Below, in pieces: positions 35,504 through 46,764 of a DNA stretch of 64,000 nucleotides (position 1 is its first letter; every line of letters starts with the position of its first letter). The stretch covers positions 50,345 to 114,344 of the forward strand of contig CAMLKG010000014.1 in the NCBI GenBank assembly GCA_946480695.1. Reading direction: 5' to 3'. The stretch is from an uncultured Cellvibrio sp. (GTDB lineage Bacteria > Pseudomonadota > Gammaproteobacteria > Pseudomonadales > Cellvibrionaceae). A program made the translations under genes and the position numbers. The notes beneath the pieces were generated by a model, which was not told where the DNA came from, did no database searches, and saw only the letters and a program-made list of their open reading frames with translations.

Positions 35504-36136
35504 GTGGCCTTACCTATTAATGAAATCGTAAAAATTGCACCCGTTGTACCTGTCATGGTCGTTGAGCGTATCGAGGATGCGGTACCTCTGGCGACGGCGT
35601 TATACAACGGCGGTTTGAAAGTATTGGAAATCACCCTGCGCACACCCTGTGCCCTGGATGCCATCACAGCCATGGTTGAAGCCCTGCCTGGCGATGCGGT
35701 GATCGGTGCGGGTACGGTAATCACTCCCGCCGATCTGGAAAAAGCTGTTAAGGCCGGCTCTACCTTTTTGGTAAGCCCGGGTACCACGCCGGCGTTAATC
35801 GAAGCGGCCAAGGCCTCGCCGGTACCGCTGCTGGCGGGCGTAGCAACGCCGACGGAAGCGATGAACCTCTATGTGCAGGGCTTTACCCACCAGAAATTCT
35901 TTCCGGCGGAAGCCGCGGGCGGTGTGCCGATGCTCAAGTCTATCGCCGGCCCCTTGCCGCAGATTACCTTCTGCCCGACAGGTGGGATAGATCTGGCAAA
36001 AGCGCCCAGCTACCTGGCGTTGCCGAACGTACAGTGTGTCGGCGGAACCTGGATGGCGCCCAAGGAATTAATGAAAGCCGGTCGCTGGGACGAAATTGAA
36101 CGTCTCGCGCGTGAAGCAGCCAGCTTGCCGCGTTAA
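35504..36136 (+). CDS. eda: 2-keto-3-deoxy-6-phosphogluconate aldolase
   Basis: Cleaves KDPG to pyruvate and glyceraldehyde-3-phosphate, completing the Entner-Doudoroff route. About 210 residues (E. coli Eda 213). VPVMVVERIEDAVPLA, GGLKVLEITLRTP with the catalytic Glu, VIGAGTV and HQKFFPAEAAGG with the Schiff-base lysine are present. The start is a GTG with GAGGGA 6 bases upstream; an earlier in-frame GTG at 35483 lacks this. Confidence 0.96.
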   Translation: MALPINEIVKIAPVVPVMVVERIEDAVPLATALYNGGLKVLEITLRTPCALDAITAMVEALPGDAVIGAGTVITPADLEKAVKAGSTFLVSPGTTPALIEAAKASPVPLLAGVATPTEAMNLYVQGFTHQKFFPAEAAGGVPMLKSIAGPLPQITFCPTGGIDLAKAPSYLALPNVQCVGGTWMAPKELMKAGRWDEIERLAREAASLPR

Positions 36137-36147
36137 TGAGAATCCCG

Positions 36148-36180
36148 AGGGGCGCAATTTATTGCGCCCCTATGTTTTTA
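36148..36180 (+). terminator. terminator between eda and gapA
   Basis: AGGGGCGCAAT (36148-36158) and ATTGCGCCCCT (36161-36171) form an 11-bp inverted repeat, folding as about 10 bp with a small loop, followed by ATGTTTTTAT. It likely ends the zwf-pgl-eda message, so gapA-pykA probably has its own promoter in the following 70 bases. Confidence 0.8.
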
Positions 36181-36247
36181 TCCACGGGTGCAATAACTTG
36201 TACCTCTACAGCAAAAGAATCAGCAAGAGTTTACTTAGGAGAAAGCA

Positions 36248-37255
36248 ATGACTATTAGAGTGGCAATCAATGGTTACGGTCGTATCGGTCGCAATGTCCT
36301 GCGCGCGTTGTATGAATCAGGCAAGCGCAGCCAAATTGAAATTGTAGGCATTAATGACCTGGGTGATGCTCACCTGAACGCACACCTGACCAAGTACGAT
36401 TCCGTGCATGGCCAATTTAATGGCACTGTAAAGTTTGAAGGCAGCACCATGTTTGTAAATGGTGATGCAATCCGCATCACCTCCGAGCGCGACCCATCGA
36501 AGTTACCCTGGGCTGAATTGAAAGTGGATGTGGTGTACGAATGTACCGGTATTTTCACCAGCAAGGAAAAAGCCTCTGCGCACTTGGCCGCCGGTGCCAA
36601 GAAGGTGATTATTTCCGCGCCGGGTACTGACGTGGATGCAACCGTCGTCTTCGGTGTAAACGACAAGGTATTGAAAGCCACTGACACCATCATTTCCAAT
36701 GCTTCCTGTACTACCAACTGCCTGGCACCTATCGCCAAGGTGCTGAATGACAAATTCGGCATCGTGCAGGGTTCCATGACCACTATCCATGCTTACACCA
36801 ACGATCAGGTCCTGTCCGATGTGTACCATAAGGACATCTACCGCGCGCGTTCTGCTACCCAATCCATGATCCCGACCACCACTGGTGCTGCCAAGGCGGT
36901 AGGTTTGGTATTGCCGGAATTGAAGGGCAAGCTGGATGGTATTTCAGTGCGCGTGCCAACCATCAACGTATCGCTGGTTGACTTGAACGTATTGGTTGAG
37001 AAAGACGTAAGTGTTGATGCTATCAACGCCGCAATGAAAGATGCGTCTGCGAAAGAAATGCCCGGCGTATTGGCCTATTGCGATGAGCCTTTGGTATCCG
37101 TTGACTTTAACCACAATCCGCATTCATCCAACTATGATTCCTTGCAAACCAAGGTTTACGGCAAGTGGGTAAAAGTATTGAGCTGGTATGACAACGAGTG
37201 GGGCTTCTCCAACCGCATGTTGGATAACACCATTGCCCTGATGAACGCCAAGTAA
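36248..37255 (+). CDS. gapA: glyceraldehyde-3-phosphate dehydrogenase, type I
   Basis: Phosphorylating GAPDH of 335 residues. The Rossmann motif [14 protein letters not shown], the catalytic cysteine block [16 protein letters not shown], and the C-terminal [14 protein letters not shown] are intact. It oxidises glyceraldehyde-3-phosphate from the Eda reaction. An AGGAG-type site precedes the ATG. pykA follows after 13 bases. The same enzyme may run in the gluconeogenic direction. Confidence 0.97.
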   Translation: MTIRVAINGYGRIGRNVLRALYESGKRSQIEIVGINDLGDAHLNAHLTKYDSVHGQFNGTVKFEGSTMFVNGDAIRITSERDPSKLPWAELKVDVVYECTGIFTSKEKASAHLAAGAKKVIISAPGTDVDATVVFGVNDKVLKATDTIISNASCTTNCLAPIAKVLNDKFGIVQGSMTTIHAYTNDQVLSDVYHKDIYRARSATQSMIPTTTGAAKAVGLVLPELKGKLDGISVRVPTINVSLVDLNVLVEKDVSVDAINAAMKDASAKEMPGVLAYCDEPLVSVDFNHNPHSSNYDSLQTKVYGKWVKVLSWYDNEWGFSNRMLDNTIALMNAK

Positions 37256-37268
37256 TAAGAGAGCCATC

Positions 37269-38714
<1,446 letters not shown>

Positions 38715-38730
38715 GCCGGAATGCCCGGAA

Positions 38731-38760
38731 AAAACGGCAGCTCGGCTGCCGTTTTTTTTG
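38731..38760 (+). terminator. Rho-independent terminator after pykA
   Basis: AAAACGGCAGC (38731-38741), loop TCG, GCTGCCGTTTT (38745-38755) and more T. A strong terminator closing the gapA-pykA transcript; it also rules out the longer upstream frame for the next gene. Confidence 0.93.
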
Positions 38761-38786
38761 TCCCCCCGTTTTTACCCGGTGCCGTT

Positions 38787-39593
38787 ATGAAAATTGTTTG
38801 GATATTGCTTTTGCTGTTATGGCTGGTCCCTGCACAAGCGTTGGAGGTGCGTGGCCAATGGCAACAGGGCGGGGTGATAATCGGTAAAGTCCCGGCAGGT
38901 ACCCAGGTGGAGTACAGCGGCAAAAAACTGCAAATATCCCCAACCGGTGAGTTTGTTTTTGGGCTCGGGCGGGATGCGAAGCCCAGGGTAACCCTTGTCC
39001 TGGTCGATGCCACCGGCACGCGCAGCGAACAGCAATTTTCAGTAAAACAACGCAACTACCGGATTCAAAAAGTTACAGGGGTGCCGCAACAAACGGTAGA
39101 ACCTGACCCGGCCCAGGTTGAGCGTGCCAAACGCGAAGCCCAAATGGCGGCCGATGCACGCAAAGGTAATTTACCGCTGACATTTTTTTCCCAACCTTTC
39201 CAATGGCCGCTTATCGGACCCATCACCGGTGTCTATGGCAGCCAGCGCTTTTATAACGGTGTTCCCAACTCCCCGCATTATGGGGTCGATATCGCCAAGC
39301 CGGTGGGTTCACTTGTAAAAGCCCCGGCCGGCGGTGTGGTTACTCTGGTACACCCGGACATGTTTTTTTCGGGCGGCACCTTGATTATTGACCATGGCCA
39401 CGGCTTATCGTCCACATTCATACATTTGAGCGAAATTCTGGTGAAAAAAGGCGATGAAATTGTCCAGGGACAAGCCATTGCCAGGGTGGGCAAGACGGGC
39501 CGTGCGACGGGTGCGCACCTGGACTGGCGAATGAACTGGTTTGAAGAAAGGGTTGATCCCCAATTATTGGTTGGTCCGATGCCGGGCAATTGA
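38787..39593 (+). CDS. M23/LytM-type peptidase, exported
   Basis: Exported protein of about 268 residues. A short signal peptide (IVWILLLLLWLVPAQA) is followed by an N-terminal beta domain (residues 20-110), a charged helical linker rich in Glu/Arg/Ala, and a C-terminal M23 domain. Zinc motif residues are seen in HYGVDIAKP and in GAHLDWRMNW, with IDHGHGLSSTFIHLS between, so the site looks complete and the enzyme probably cuts peptidoglycan cross-links. The next gene begins 19 bases downstream. Confidence 0.9.
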   Translation: MKIVWILLLLLWLVPAQALEVRGQWQQGGVIIGKVPAGTQVEYSGKKLQISPTGEFVFGLGRDAKPRVTLVLVDATGTRSEQQFSVKQRNYRIQKVTGVPQQTVEPDPAQVERAKREAQMAADARKGNLPLTFFSQPFQWPLIGPITGVYGSQRFYNGVPNSPHYGVDIAKPVGSLVKAPAGGVVTLVHPDMFFSGGTLIIDHGHGLSSTFIHLSEILVKKGDEIVQGQAIARVGKTGRATGAHLDWRMNWFEERVDPQLLVGPMPGN

Positions 39594-39612
39594 TGAGAGC
39601 AAGCGAAATCCT

Positions 39613-41454
39613 ATGAAGCGTTTCCTGTGGGTAAGTGCAATTTTTTCCGCCGGCGTCATTTTTGGGCTGATATCGGTCCACGGAACATTCAACCAATTGC
39701 GCCACACCTTTTCCCCATCACTCAGCTTTGCCGATGGTGCGACTTATGTGGGTGAATTAAACGCAAAAGGAATGATTGAAGGCAATGGGCGCATGACCTG
39801 GAAAAACGGTGATAGCTACGAAGGTAATTTTGTTGCCGGTTTGTTTCATGGCAAAGGCAAATTATCAACCTCGTCAGCGGGAATATACATCGGTGATTTC
39901 TCGATCGGAGTGATGGAAGGGCCGGGTGAACTGACTTACGCTGATGGATTACGCTATCGCGGCGAATTCAAAAATAATCAATTTCATGGGAACGGAAAAT
40001 TAATTTATCCCGATGGCTCTTACTTTGCAGGAGATTTCGTTGATGGCCGTCCGCACGGTAAGGGACGGTGGACTTTCGCTGACAAATCCATTTACACCGG
40101 TGAGGTAGTAAGCGGGGTGATTAGCGGCAACGGGGAATTAGTCCGCGCCGGCAGTAAGTATACCGGTGATTTTGCGGCGGGAAAAATGCACGGAATAGGT
40201 GTTTTTGTTGATGAATCCGGTAATACCTACAACGGCGAATTCAGGAATGATGTATTTGAAGGAGAAGGCACATACACCGGGGTGGAAGGTGATACCTCGG
40301 TTGGCCAATTCAAGGATTGGATACTGAATGGTGATGGTATGCATACGGATAAGGATGGCAATCAGTGGCAAGGCAAATTTCAAAACGGTTTGCTGGATGG
40401 AGACGGGGCCTACATTGAAAAAGATGGCCAACATTACTCGGGCGAATTTAAATTTGGAAAATACAACGGTAAAGGAAAACTGGTTTCTGAAAATGGCGAT
40501 ATTTATGAAGGTGAGTTTTCCTACGGCAGGAAGCATGGCGCGGGAACACTTGCCTACAAAGAGCCAATCGAGGGTATCAGTAAAATTACCGGGCGCTGGG
40601 AATACGACCGCCTTGTGGATGGCGGTAGCGACCTAAAAATTTTTTCCCCCGAAGAAGTTGCCGAGTATGCGCTCTACAAGGAATCCGCTGAGTTAACGCG
40701 GGTATTAGATGCGGTGCAACCCTCGGACGCAAACCAAATCGAGCTATACAGCCTTGTTGTTGCGGGTTATGGCACCGAAGAAGTTTTTCGCCGGGAAAGT
40801 AAATTTATTGAAAACCTTTTTACACAACAATATCGGAATCGTGCGACAGCAATCTATTTATCCAATAGCCAACGGTCGCTGGCAGAGCACCCTATGGCTA
40901 CGCGCACCAGTATTAAAGCGGCAATTGAAAAACTGGCGGAGCGGATGGATAAAAACCAGGATATTTTCTTTTTGTATATCACCAGCCATGGCAGCAAAAA
41001 TAAAACTATCGCGCTCAGCCACAACGGGCTTTCATTGGCGGATATAGATGCAAAATGGTTAGGCGGGTTACTTAAAGCCAGCGGTATAAAACATCGGGTG
41101 GTGGTGTTATCGGCGTGTTTTTCTGGCGGATTTATCGACGAACTTGGCGATAAGGATACATTGGTAATGACAGCGGCTTCCGCTGAAAAAACATCGTTCG
41201 GTTGTGCGGATGACAGTCTCTTTACCTATTTCGGCAAGGCCTATTTCAAGGAGTCCCTCAAACCGGGTGTAGATTTTGAGCAAGCTTTTTATCAAGCGCG
41301 TGAGTTGGTTAAGGTTTGGGAAACGGAGCAAGAAATAACTCCATCCGAACCACAGATCCGGCCAAACGCAAAGGTAGCCGAACACGTAAAACAATGGATG
41401 GAGAGAACGAACCCACCGGTTTTGGTGAATTTAAAACCGCAATCCCCGCAATAG
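39613..41454 (+). CDS. MORN-repeat protein with C13 caspase-like protease domain
   Basis: Protein of about 613 residues. An N-terminal hydrophobic segment (FLWVSAIFSAGVIFGLISV) is an anchor or signal. Residues 35-315 hold about twelve MORN repeats (pattern YxGxF...G.G), for example YEGNFVAGLFHGKG and YSGEFKFGKYNGKG. A helical spacer leads to a clan CD peptidase domain of the C13 (legumain-like) family, with the catalytic histidine in YITSHGS (H459) and cysteine in LSACFSGGF (C502), then TSFGCADDSLFTYFGKA. MORN repeats often bind membrane lipids. It would sit on the periplasmic side; the substrate is unknown. Its neighbour is a peptidoglycan peptidase. Confidence 0.85.
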   Translation: MKRFLWVSAIFSAGVIFGLISVHGTFNQLRHTFSPSLSFADGATYVGELNAKGMIEGNGRMTWKNGDSYEGNFVAGLFHGKGKLSTSSAGIYIGDFSIGVMEGPGELTYADGLRYRGEFKNNQFHGNGKLIYPDGSYFAGDFVDGRPHGKGRWTFADKSIYTGEVVSGVISGNGELVRAGSKYTGDFAAGKMHGIGVFVDESGNTYNGEFRNDVFEGEGTYTGVEGDTSVGQFKDWILNGDGMHTDKDGNQWQGKFQNGLLDGDGAYIEKDGQHYSGEFKFGKYNGKGKLVSENGDIYEGEFSYGRKHGAGTLAYKEPIEGISKITGRWEYDRLVDGGSDLKIFSPEEVAEYALYKESAELTRVLDAVQPSDANQIELYSLVVAGYGTEEVFRRESKFIENLFTQQYRNRATAIYLSNSQRSLAEHPMATRTSIKAAIEKLAERMDKNQDIFFLYITSHGSKNKTIALSHNGLSLADIDAKWLGGLLKASGIKHRVVVLSACFSGGFIDELGDKDTLVMTAASAEKTSFGCADDSLFTYFGKAYFKESLKPGVDFEQAFYQARELVKVWETEQEITPSEPQIRPNAKVAEHVKQWMERTNPPVLVNLKPQSPQ

Positions 41455-41531
41455 CCTTGTGCTTGTAGAGACAGGGCCGTGATTGGCAGTGTAATATACC
41501 GCCCCCGGTAAACTAACCTCGACCTAAGATC

Positions 41532-41726
41532 ATGATTGATAAAAAATTACTCAGTATTTTGGTATGCCCGGTTAGTAAGGGTGAACTTGAATATCGCCCC
41601 GAACAACAGGAGTTGGTGTGTTGGGAAAGCGGGTTGGCCTACCCGATTCGCGATGGCATCCCGGTGATGCTGGAGCATGAAGCGCGCAAACTCAGCGCGG
41701 AAGAACTGGAGCAGCATCACGCTTAA
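41532..41726 (+). CDS. Trm112/YcaR-family small protein
   Basis: Protein of 64 residues matching UPF0434 (YcaR): [41 protein letters not shown]. Relatives of Trm112 have a zinc ribbon, but as in many bacterial members several zinc cysteines are missing; only two remain here. Function is not established in bacteria. Often found beside kdsB; here it lies between the MORN protein and alaS. Confidence 0.88.
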   Translation: MIDKKLLSILVCPVSKGELEYRPEQQELVCWESGLAYPIRDGIPVMLEHEARKLSAEELEQHHA

Positions 41727-41762
41727 AGGCGGATGCCCAAGAAGTCGAGACGAGTTAAATAA

Positions 41763-44396
41763 ATGATGAAAAGCGCTGAAATTCGCGATGCCTTTTTGAA
41801 GTATTTTGAGAGCAAAGGCCACACTGTCGTTGCCAGCAGCTCCCTCATTCCTGGAAACGATCCAACCTTGTTGTTTACCAATGCCGGTATGAACCAGTTC
41901 AAGGACTGTTTCCTGGGGGCCGAAAAACGCTCATATAATCGCGCGGTCAGCTCCCAACGTTGTGTTCGCGCGGGCGGAAAACATAATGACCTGGAAAATG
42001 TGGGTTACACCGCGCGGCACCACACCTTTTTCGAAATGCTCGGCAATTTCAGCTTTGGCGATTACTTCAAACGCGATGCGATTCGCTTCGCTTGGGAATT
42101 CCTCACTTCCAAAAACTGGTTAGGTATTCCCGCCGAAAAACTCTGGGTCACCGTCTACGCGTCTGACGATGAAGCCTATGAGATTTGGAATAGGGAAGTG
42201 GGGGTACCGGCCGAGAGAATCGTCCGTATCGGGGATAACAAAGGCGCACCCTACGCCTCAGATAATTTCTGGGCAATGGGCGATACCGGGCCTTGTGGTC
42301 CATGCACCGAAATTTTCTACGACCATGGCCCCGATATTTGGGGCGGTCCACCGGGCTCGCCGGAAGAAGATGGCGACCGCTATATCGAAATCTGGAACAA
42401 CGTCTTCATGCAGTTCAACCGTACAGCGGACGGTGTATTGCATCCACTGCCTGCACCATCCGTAGATACCGGCATGGGATTGGAACGAATTTCCGCGGTT
42501 ATGCAGCATGTTCATTCCAACTACGAAATCGACCTGTTCCAGCATTTGTTAACAGCCGCTGCCGAGGCAACCGGTAACGGCGATATGGAAAATAAATCAC
42601 TGCGTGTGATCGCTGACCATATCCGTTCCTGTTCATTCCTGATTAGCGATGGTGTATTGCCGTCCAACGAGGGCCGTGGTTATGTATTGCGCCGCATTAT
42701 TCGCCGCGCTATTCGCCACGGTAACCAACTCGGCCAAAAGCAGCCATTCTTCCATAAACTGGTAAAAGCCCTGGCCGGGGTTATGGGCGACGCTTATCCG
42801 GAATTGCACAAAAACCAGCCTCATATTGAAAAAGTATTACTCCAGGAAGAAGAGCAATTCGAGAAAACCCTGGATAAGGGTATTGCTGTCCTGGAGGACG
42901 CATTAGCTAAGCTTTCGGGTACTGAAATTCCCGGCCAAGTCGTTTTTACCCTTTACGATACCTATGGTTTTCCGGTTGATTTAACCAATGATATTGCCCG
43001 CGAACGCGGCCTGACTATCGATCACGCGGGTTATGAAGCCGCTATGGCGGAGCAACGCGCTCGCGCTCGTGCGGCCGGTACTTTTAAAGTGGACTATAAC
43101 GCCGCAGGTATTGAGTTACCGGCGACGGAGTTCCTGGGTTACAGCCTGTTGGCGGAGCAGGGCCAGGTTGTCGCACTGGTTAAGGACGGCAAGAAAGTAG
43201 ATCGCCTGGTGGAAGGAGATGACGGCATCATTTTGTTGGACCGTACCCCTTTCTATGCCGAGTCCGGTGGCCAGGCGGGTGATTGCGGATATCTGGAACT
43301 TGGCGGTAATCGCGTCGAAGTTCGCGATTGCCAAAAGCAAGGTGCTTCGCACTTGCATGTGGTGCGTGTCCTTCAAGGCGCAATTTCGGTGGGGGATAAC
43401 GTCCTTGCCAAGGTAGATGCCCATGTCCGCCAAGCCACAGCATTGAACCATTCTGCGACCCACCTGTTGCACGCTGCGTTGCGTAAGGTGTTGGGCGAGC
43501 ATGTGACACAAAAAGGTTCGCTGGTTGATTCCGAGCGTCTCCGTTTTGATTTTTCCCATTTCGAAGCCGTTAGCGCTGACCAGCTCAAGGCGATTGAAAC
43601 CCTGGTTAATGAGCAGATTCGTATTAACTCGCCCGTTGCTACCGAATTGTGTGACATGGATTCCGCCAGGGCTAAGGGGGCAATGGCCCTATTCGGTGAA
43701 AAATACGGTGACACTGTGCGAGTGTTAACAATGGGAGATGGTTTTTCAGTAGAACTGTGCGGCGGTACCCACGTGAGTCGCACAGGGGATATTGGCTTGT
43801 TCCGCATTGTGTCCGAATCTGGTGTCGCTGCCGGAGTTCGCCGTATTGAAGCAATTACCGGCGCCAGGGCACTGGCATTATTTGATCACATTGAAACCCT
43901 GGTGGATGCGGCCAGTCGCAGCTTGAAAGCCAATCGTGAGTCACTGATCGAGAAACTGGATGCATTGGTGGCCCAAAATCGCAAATTGGAAAAAGATCTC
44001 GCCCAGTTGAAAACCAGGCTCGCCACAGCGGGCAGTGGTGATTTGTCAACACAGGCCCTGGATATAAGTGGTGTCAAAGTGCTGGCCCTGAACCTTGAGG
44101 GCGCCGACGCCAAATCCCTGCGTGATACGGTCGACCAATTTAAAAATAAGTTGGGTACGGCTGTGGTGTTACTGGCGGCGGTGGAAGGTGAAAAGGCAGC
44201 CCTGGTTGCCGGTGTGACTCAGAACATTACCGACAAGGTAAAAGCCGGTGACCTAATGGGATACGTTGCTGCCCAATTGGGTGGCAAGGGTGGTGGTCGT
44301 CCCGATATGGCGCAGGGCGGCGGCAATAATCTTTCCGCTTTGGATGCCGCGCTTGCGTCGGTTGTGCCTTGGGTGAGGGAGCAATTAGGGGCCTAG
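41763..44396 (+). CDS. alaS: alanyl-tRNA synthetase
   Basis: Charges tRNA-Ala. At 877 residues it equals the E. coli enzyme (876). The class II catalytic domain starts with [17 protein letters not shown] and has the motif [18 protein letters not shown]; the editing domain has [12 protein letters not shown] and [13 protein letters not shown] with the zinc-binding histidines and cysteine; the C-terminal C-Ala domain ends [15 protein letters not shown]. Two consecutive ATG codons open the frame. A matching tRNA-Ala gene is present in the window near 60.6 kb. Confidence 0.98.
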   Translation: MMKSAEIRDAFLKYFESKGHTVVASSSLIPGNDPTLLFTNAGMNQFKDCFLGAEKRSYNRAVSSQRCVRAGGKHNDLENVGYTARHHTFFEMLGNFSFGDYFKRDAIRFAWEFLTSKNWLGIPAEKLWVTVYASDDEAYEIWNREVGVPAERIVRIGDNKGAPYASDNFWAMGDTGPCGPCTEIFYDHGPDIWGGPPGSPEEDGDRYIEIWNNVFMQFNRTADGVLHPLPAPSVDTGMGLERISAVMQHVHSNYEIDLFQHLLTAAAEATGNGDMENKSLRVIADHIRSCSFLISDGVLPSNEGRGYVLRRIIRRAIRHGNQLGQKQPFFHKLVKALAGVMGDAYPELHKNQPHIEKVLLQEEEQFEKTLDKGIAVLEDALAKLSGTEIPGQVVFTLYDTYGFPVDLTNDIARERGLTIDHAGYEAAMAEQRARARAAGTFKVDYNAAGIELPATEFLGYSLLAEQGQVVALVKDGKKVDRLVEGDDGIILLDRTPFYAESGGQAGDCGYLELGGNRVEVRDCQKQGASHLHVVRVLQGAISVGDNVLAKVDAHVRQATALNHSATHLLHAALRKVLGEHVTQKGSLVDSERLRFDFSHFEAVSADQLKAIETLVNEQIRINSPVATELCDMDSARAKGAMALFGEKYGDTVRVLTMGDGFSVELCGGTHVSRTGDIGLFRIVSESGVAAGVRRIEAITGARALALFDHIETLVDAASRSLKANRESLIEKLDALVAQNRKLEKDLAQLKTRLATAGSGDLSTQALDISGVKVLALNLEGADAKSLRDTVDQFKNKLGTAVVLLAAVEGEKAALVAGVTQNITDKVKAGDLMGYVAAQLGGKGGGRPDMAQGGGNNLSALDAALASVVPWVREQLGA

Positions 44397-44556
44397 CTTG
44401 CCGCTAGATTTAAAAAACGTGAAGGATGTGCGATTAATCCGCTTTTTATCGCTCACGCGGGTTAACTTTTGTCACAAACTGGTGTTTAATTGGCGCCTTT
44501 TTGTGATCTGGTTAGTAAGTATTAGCATTCGTCAAACATTAAAAGGATAGGCTGTA

Positions 44557-45804
44557 ATGAGCTTATTGGTTCAGAAATACGGCGGCACCTCGGTGGGTTC
44601 CGTCGAGCGCATAGAGCAGGTGGCAGAGAAAGTCGCTGGCTTTCGCGCGCAAGGGCATGACATGGTAGTAGTGGTTTCCGCCATGAGTGGTGAAACCAAC
44701 CGTTTGATTTCCCTCGCCCAACAAATCCAGCAAACACCTGATCTGCGTGAATTGGATGTACTCGTCTCAACAGGTGAGCAGGTAACCATCGCATTATTGT
44801 GTATGGCATTGAAAAAGCGTGGGCTCGACGCAAGATCCTATACCGGTGGCCAGGTACGCATCCTGACTGACAGTGCTTTTACCAAGGCGCGAATCCAGTC
44901 AATTGATGAAGAAAACATGCGCGCTGATTTAAAAGCAGGCCGTGTTGTAGTAGTGGCAGGTTTTCAGGGTGTGGACGAGCACGGCAATATTACAACACTC
45001 GGACGTGGTGGTTCTGATACGACCGGGGTAGCGTTGGCAGCCGCATTGAAAGCAGATGAATGCCAGATTTATACCGATGTAGATGGCGTTTATACCACGG
45101 ATCCCCGTGTATGCGAGCGAGCGCGCCGTTTGGAAAAAATTACCTTTGAAGAAATGCTGGAAATGGCCAGCCAGGGTTCCAAAGTACTACAGATTCGCTC
45201 GGTAGAATTCGCGGGAAAATACAAAGTACCCCTGCGTGTATTACACAGTTTCAAAGAAGGTCCTGGAACCCTGATTACCCTCGATGAGGAAGATTTAACT
45301 ATGGAACAACCAATTGTTTCCGGTATCGCGTTTAATCGCGATGAAGCTAAAGTTACTGTTGCCGGGATACCAGATACTCCCGGTGTGGCAGCAAAAATTC
45401 TCGCGCCAGTTGGCGAAGCCAATATTGAAGTGGATGTGATTGTACAAAACGTGTCTGCTGACGGTACTACGGATTTGACTTTCACTGTCCATAAAAATGA
45501 TATGAATAAAGCGGTCGCAGTGTTGGAAAACGTTGCCAAAGAAATTGGTGCTCGCGAAGTACGCAGTGACGACAAGGTTGCAAAAGTATCTATTGTGGGT
45601 GTTGGTATGCGCTCACATGCCGGTGTTGCATCGCGTATGTTTACCGCATTGGCAGAAGATCGTATAAACATCCAAATGATCACCACATCTGAAATTAAAA
45701 TTTCGGTGATCATTGATGAGCGTTACTTGGAGCTGGCTGTGCGCAGTTTGCACACCGCTTTTGGTTTGGATGCCGAGCCGTCAGAAGGCCGTGTGAGGGG
45801 CTAA
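44557..45804 (+). CDS. lysC: aspartate kinase
   Basis: First step of lysine, threonine and methionine synthesis. The 415-residue protein begins with the kinase signature VQKYGGTSVGSVERI, followed by STGEQVTIALL, GRGGSDTTGVALAAAL and YTDVDGVYTTDPR. The C-terminal third carries two ACT domains (VTVAGIPDTPGVAAKIL and VSIVGVGMRSHAGVASRMF), which mediate feedback inhibition, usually by lysine and threonine together in this class. The order aspartokinase-csrA is typical of pseudomonads and relatives. Confidence 0.97.
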   Translation: MSLLVQKYGGTSVGSVERIEQVAEKVAGFRAQGHDMVVVVSAMSGETNRLISLAQQIQQTPDLRELDVLVSTGEQVTIALLCMALKKRGLDARSYTGGQVRILTDSAFTKARIQSIDEENMRADLKAGRVVVVAGFQGVDEHGNITTLGRGGSDTTGVALAAALKADECQIYTDVDGVYTTDPRVCERARRLEKITFEEMLEMASQGSKVLQIRSVEFAGKYKVPLRVLHSFKEGPGTLITLDEEDLTMEQPIVSGIAFNRDEAKVTVAGIPDTPGVAAKILAPVGEANIEVDVIVQNVSADGTTDLTFTVHKNDMNKAVAVLENVAKEIGAREVRSDDKVAKVSIVGVGMRSHAGVASRMFTALAEDRINIQMITTSEIKISVIIDERYLELAVRSLHTAFGLDAEPSEGRVRG

Positions 45805-45940
45805 GCCTTCTAAAAAGGCGGTTGAGTTAAGGTGTTTGAGTCGCATTGCTGCCTAGGTTAAAAATAGGCAGAAAAATGTTGGGGTTTTCTTCCCTTTCGC
45901 GAAAAGTAGACGATACTTATGCCAAGGCATTCGATTGTCA

Positions 45941-46017
45941 GGAAGCGACAGGGGGTATCGAGAGTCGATGGTGGCAAGGGGTGTCTAAATCGTACTCTTA
46001 CAGGATGAGTGAAGGAG
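45941..46017 (+). promoter_or_regulatory. csrA leader with GGA sites and ribosome site
   Basis: The leader holds GGA triplets at 45941 (CAGGAAG), 46003 (CAGGATG) and 46014, the last inside the AAGGAG ribosome site 7-8 bases before the start. CsrA is known in E. coli to repress its own translation by binding such sites, so similar autoregulation is likely. Binding is inferred only. Confidence 0.5.
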
Positions 46018-46024
46018 ATTAAAG

Positions 46025-46216
46025 ATGTTAATTTTGACTCGCCGTATTGGCGAAACTTTGATGGTTGGTGACGAGGTAACTGTTACCGTATTAGGTGTTA
46101 AAGGCAACCAGGTTCGTATTGGTGTCAATGCTCCTAAAGATATTGCTGTGCATCGTGAAGAGATTTATCAGCGTATCCAACGCGAAAAGCAAAATCAGGA
46201 AGAGCAAGATAATTAA
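46025..46216 (+). CDS. csrA: carbon storage regulator CsrA/RsmA
   Basis: RNA-binding post-transcriptional regulator of 63 residues. [38 protein letters not shown] spans the five-stranded core; the RNA-contacting residues L4 and R44 fall at LILTRR and [10 protein letters not shown]. It binds GGA motifs in mRNA leaders to control metabolism, motility and biofilm, and is titrated by CsrB/RsmZ-type RNAs, a candidate for which lies at 25.3-25.5 kb. The downstream tRNA-Ser(GCU) gene conserves the gammaproteobacterial order. Confidence 0.97.
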   Translation: MLILTRRIGETLMVGDEVTVTVLGVKGNQVRIGVNAPKDIAVHREEIYQRIQREKQNQEEQDN

Positions 46217-46250
46217 TTTACATTAATTATTTTCTCCTCAAGCTTTTCAA

Positions 46251-46286
46251 CTACGCGGCGGTATGATCCACTCATCCGCCGCGTAG
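46251..46286 (+). terminator. long hairpin downstream of csrA
   Basis: Perfect 11-bp arms CTACGCGGCGG (46251-46261) and CCGCCGCGTAG (46276-46286); inner ATGA/TCAT can extend the stem. The tail GCGTTTATAG is only weakly U-rich. Probably terminates or stabilises the csrA message. Confidence 0.55.
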
Positions 46287-46434
46287 GCGTTTATAGATTC
46301 CAGCTTTTCTATTGCGCATCAAATCCAATCCTCGTTTAAAAGTTACGAGGTGGTTGATATTTGTTTTTATTGATCGCAAATTACCCGTAATTAAAAATTC
46401 TGTATTTTTATTTTTGTAATTTTATATTCAAGAC

Positions 46435-46462
46435 TTTGAATTTTAGCGAATTATGGTATTAT
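46435..46462 (+). promoter_or_regulatory. promoter of tRNA-Ser
   Basis: TTTGAA (46435-46440), 16-bp spacer, TATTAT (46457-46462), followed by the GC-rich discriminator GCCGCACC typical of stringently controlled stable-RNA promoters. It lies 43 bases before the tRNA. Confidence 0.6.
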
Positions 46463-46505
46463 GCCGCACCTACTGAAACGCAGCCTGTTCTGGTTCGGTA
46501 GTTGT

Positions 46506-46596
46506 GGAGAAGTGGCCGAGTGGCCGAAGGCACTCCCCTGCTAAGGGAGCATACCTCAAAAGGGTATCGGGGGTTCGACTCCCCCCTTCTCCGCCA
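46506..46596 (+). tRNA. tRNA-Ser(GCU)
   Basis: Acceptor arm GGAGAAG pairs with CTTCTCC, followed by discriminator G and encoded CCA. The anticodon loop CTGCTAA gives anticodon GCU, decoding AGC and AGU. The long variable arm expected for tRNA-Ser is present, and the T arm contains GGTTCGACTCC. 91 nt including CCA. Confidence 0.97.
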
Positions 46597-46609
46597 TTGA
46601 ATTCTACAA

Positions 46610-46642
46610 AAAAAGCCCAATCGCAAGATTGGGCTTTTTTTA
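46610..46642 (+). terminator. terminator after tRNA-Ser
   Basis: AAAAAGCCCAATC, loop GCAA, GATTGGGCTTTTTTT: a classic strong Rho-independent terminator ending the tRNA transcript. Confidence 0.93.
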
Positions 46643-46704
46643 TTTAAAATGGTTATCGCTGTGGGTAAGAGCGTCCTGAAAGTGTAATTTAGATCGCTAT
46701 GATT

Positions 46705-46747
46705 CCTGATAAAAAAGCCGATGTTTTGCATCGGCTTTTTTATCAGG
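46705..46747. terminator. bidirectional 19-bp terminator hairpin next to valS
   Basis: Perfect 19-bp stem: the left arm 46705-46723 starts CCTGATAAAAAAGCCG and the right arm 46729-46747 is its exact complement, with loop TTTTG. Oligo-A on one side and oligo-T on the other make it functional in both directions. It serves valS from the minus strand and backs up the tRNA terminator. Confidence 0.9.
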
Positions 46748-46764
46748 TATGTAGAACTTATTTT

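Noticed and set aside
29200..36247. HexR operators in the Entner-Doudoroff block
   Set aside because: Searched by eye for TGTAATTAAATTACA-like palindromes upstream of pgi, edd, zwf and gapA; none was convincing. A matrix scan could still find a weak one.
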